A stretch of DNA of 64,000 nt from Apostichopus japonicus (Eukaryota > Echinodermata > Holothuroidea > Aspidochirotida > Stichopodidae), in contig NC_092580.1 of the NCBI RefSeq assembly GCF_037975245.1, positions 31,490,001 to 31,554,000 of the forward strand, written 5' to 3'. Positions 63,138 through 64,000 of this stretch are shown here, piece after piece. A program made the translations under genes and the position numbers. The stretch's first letter is position 1. Every line of letters starts with the position of its first letter. The notes beneath the pieces are model-generated. The model made no database searches. It saw nothing but the letters and a program-made list of their open reading frames with translations, and was not told the DNA's origin.

Positions 63138-63506
63138 CAAGGGCGTAGGAACCGGGGGGGGGGCTGGGGCGCCAGCCCCCCCCAGTGAAAAATGTGGAGG
63201 GGCGGAAGTATCATTCCGCCCCCCCGCTTCGCAAGTCAGAAAACCCCTTTTTCATTTCCAAATGAGAAAAAAAATCTCATTTGGAGCACCAAATTGCATC
63301 TAAGGCCAGGTGAAAATACAAAATTAAGTTTACAAAACGGAGTGGGTGTTGAAGTGTGCTATATTGCACCAAATTGCATCTGAGGCCACCTGGAAATGCA
63401 AAAAATTCCAAAGGGGAGGGGGTGTCCCCCTCCCCTTAGACCCCTCCCCCAGGCCGGCCATCAATCTTCAGCCCCCCCCACTCAAAACTACCTTCCTACG
63501 CCACTG
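63138..63506. mobile_element. hAT-type MITE at a splice donor, 369 bp
   Basis: Left end CAAGGGCGTAGGAACC and right end (complement) CAGTGGCGTAGGAAGG form an inverted repeat. The 8-bp duplication ATGGTAAG lies at 63130-63137 and 63507-63514. The body is G/C-run rich, without coding capacity. Confidence 0.88.
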
Positions 63507-63614
63507 ATGGTAAGCATTCCTGGTATTTATGTGAGTAGAATGTGATACGTTATGTATACGTTGTAACATGTGACAGTGCTTTTACAAAAAAATGAATGAA
63601 TCGCATTGTAGAGA

Positions 63615-63735
63615 AAATGTTATGTTATATTATGTTTATTATGTTGTGTTATATTATGTTATGTTATGTTGTGTTGTGTTGTGTTATGCTATGTTTGTTA
63701 TGTTATGTTATATTATGTTATGTTATGTTGTGTTT
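63615..63735. repeat. (ATGTT)n-type microsatellite
   Basis: Imperfect TTATG/TTGTG pentanucleotides over about 120 bp. The 70-73 codon open frames across it are repeat translation. Confidence 0.9.
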
Positions 63736-64000
63736 GACACGTGCAGCTGTGAGGGTGGGATATCTGAAGGTCAAAGGTCATGTGCTTGGATCAGATCCCA
63801 ATTCTTAATTTAAAATCGAAGAAAGATCAGTTCTGCGTTCCAAGTATCATGATTGTCTTGGACAATGTCACCATCATTCAGTACCTTTAATTATAGTTTC
63901 TGTAAATATCAAAGTTATGGTAATGGATATACGCGCATTTCGGAAGTTTTTTTTATTAGTACCTAGTGCAGTAAACTTATAAAATAAATAATAAAATAAA
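63736..64000 (+). other. Intron after TMEM116-like exon 6
   Basis: Nothing recognised. The gene is expected to continue beyond the window. Confidence 0.6.

Overview
The window is animal genomic DNA. It has split genes with GT-AG introns, a low gene density and many transposable elements and minisatellites. The transposon content (Penelope-like and CR1-like retroelements, many small hAT-type elements) fits a marine invertebrate. Several dispersed repeats look like ones I associate with echinoderms, possibly sea cucumbers. That placement is an impression and is not proven by anything here.

Positions 24-31275 (+) hold the 3' two thirds of an ABC transporter of subfamily C. Its closest family by eye is the sulfonylurea receptor group (ABCC8/ABCC9). 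I could chain 24 consecutive exon positions with consistent splice phases: the end of the first transmembrane domain, NBD1, the linker, the second transmembrane domain, NBD2, and a stop at 31273-31275. The 5' exons lie outside the window. The main discovery is at exon position 13, where four tandem, diverged, in-phase exons of exactly 158 nt (13385, 14531, 15617, 20055) each encode a version of the same membrane segment of TMD2. They look like a mutually exclusive exon cassette that would let one gene make four transporters.

Positions 31276-41374 hold the probable 3' UTR, a 68-bp minisatellite (about 32.8-33.6 kb), a 5'-truncated CR1-like LINE with an open reverse transcriptase frame (about 34.85-37.08 kb), and sequence without recognised genes.

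Positions 41375-63132 (+) hold at least six exons of a second gene, a seven-transmembrane protein resembling TMEM116; it continues past the window. Its second intron carries a roughly 11.9-kb Penelope-like insertion: three complete, almost identical 3,252-bp units in tandem on the minus strand, a fourth truncated unit, and a head-to-head inverted truncated unit. The whole is flanked by a 14-bp target duplication. Each unit encodes an intact RT plus GIY-YIG protein and ends in a hammerhead-like ribozyme motif without stem III. The same intron holds a decayed duplicate of the next exon. The last visible exon of the gene has a hAT-type MITE whose 8-bp target duplication copied the 5' splice site.

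DNA transposons with clear target duplications lie at 6217-7448 and 43276-44707 (one family, 5-bp duplications, the second nested), and at 11368-11828, 22904-24480, 42250-44903 and 63138-63506 (8-bp duplications, hAT-like). No rRNA, tRNA or CRISPR was seen.
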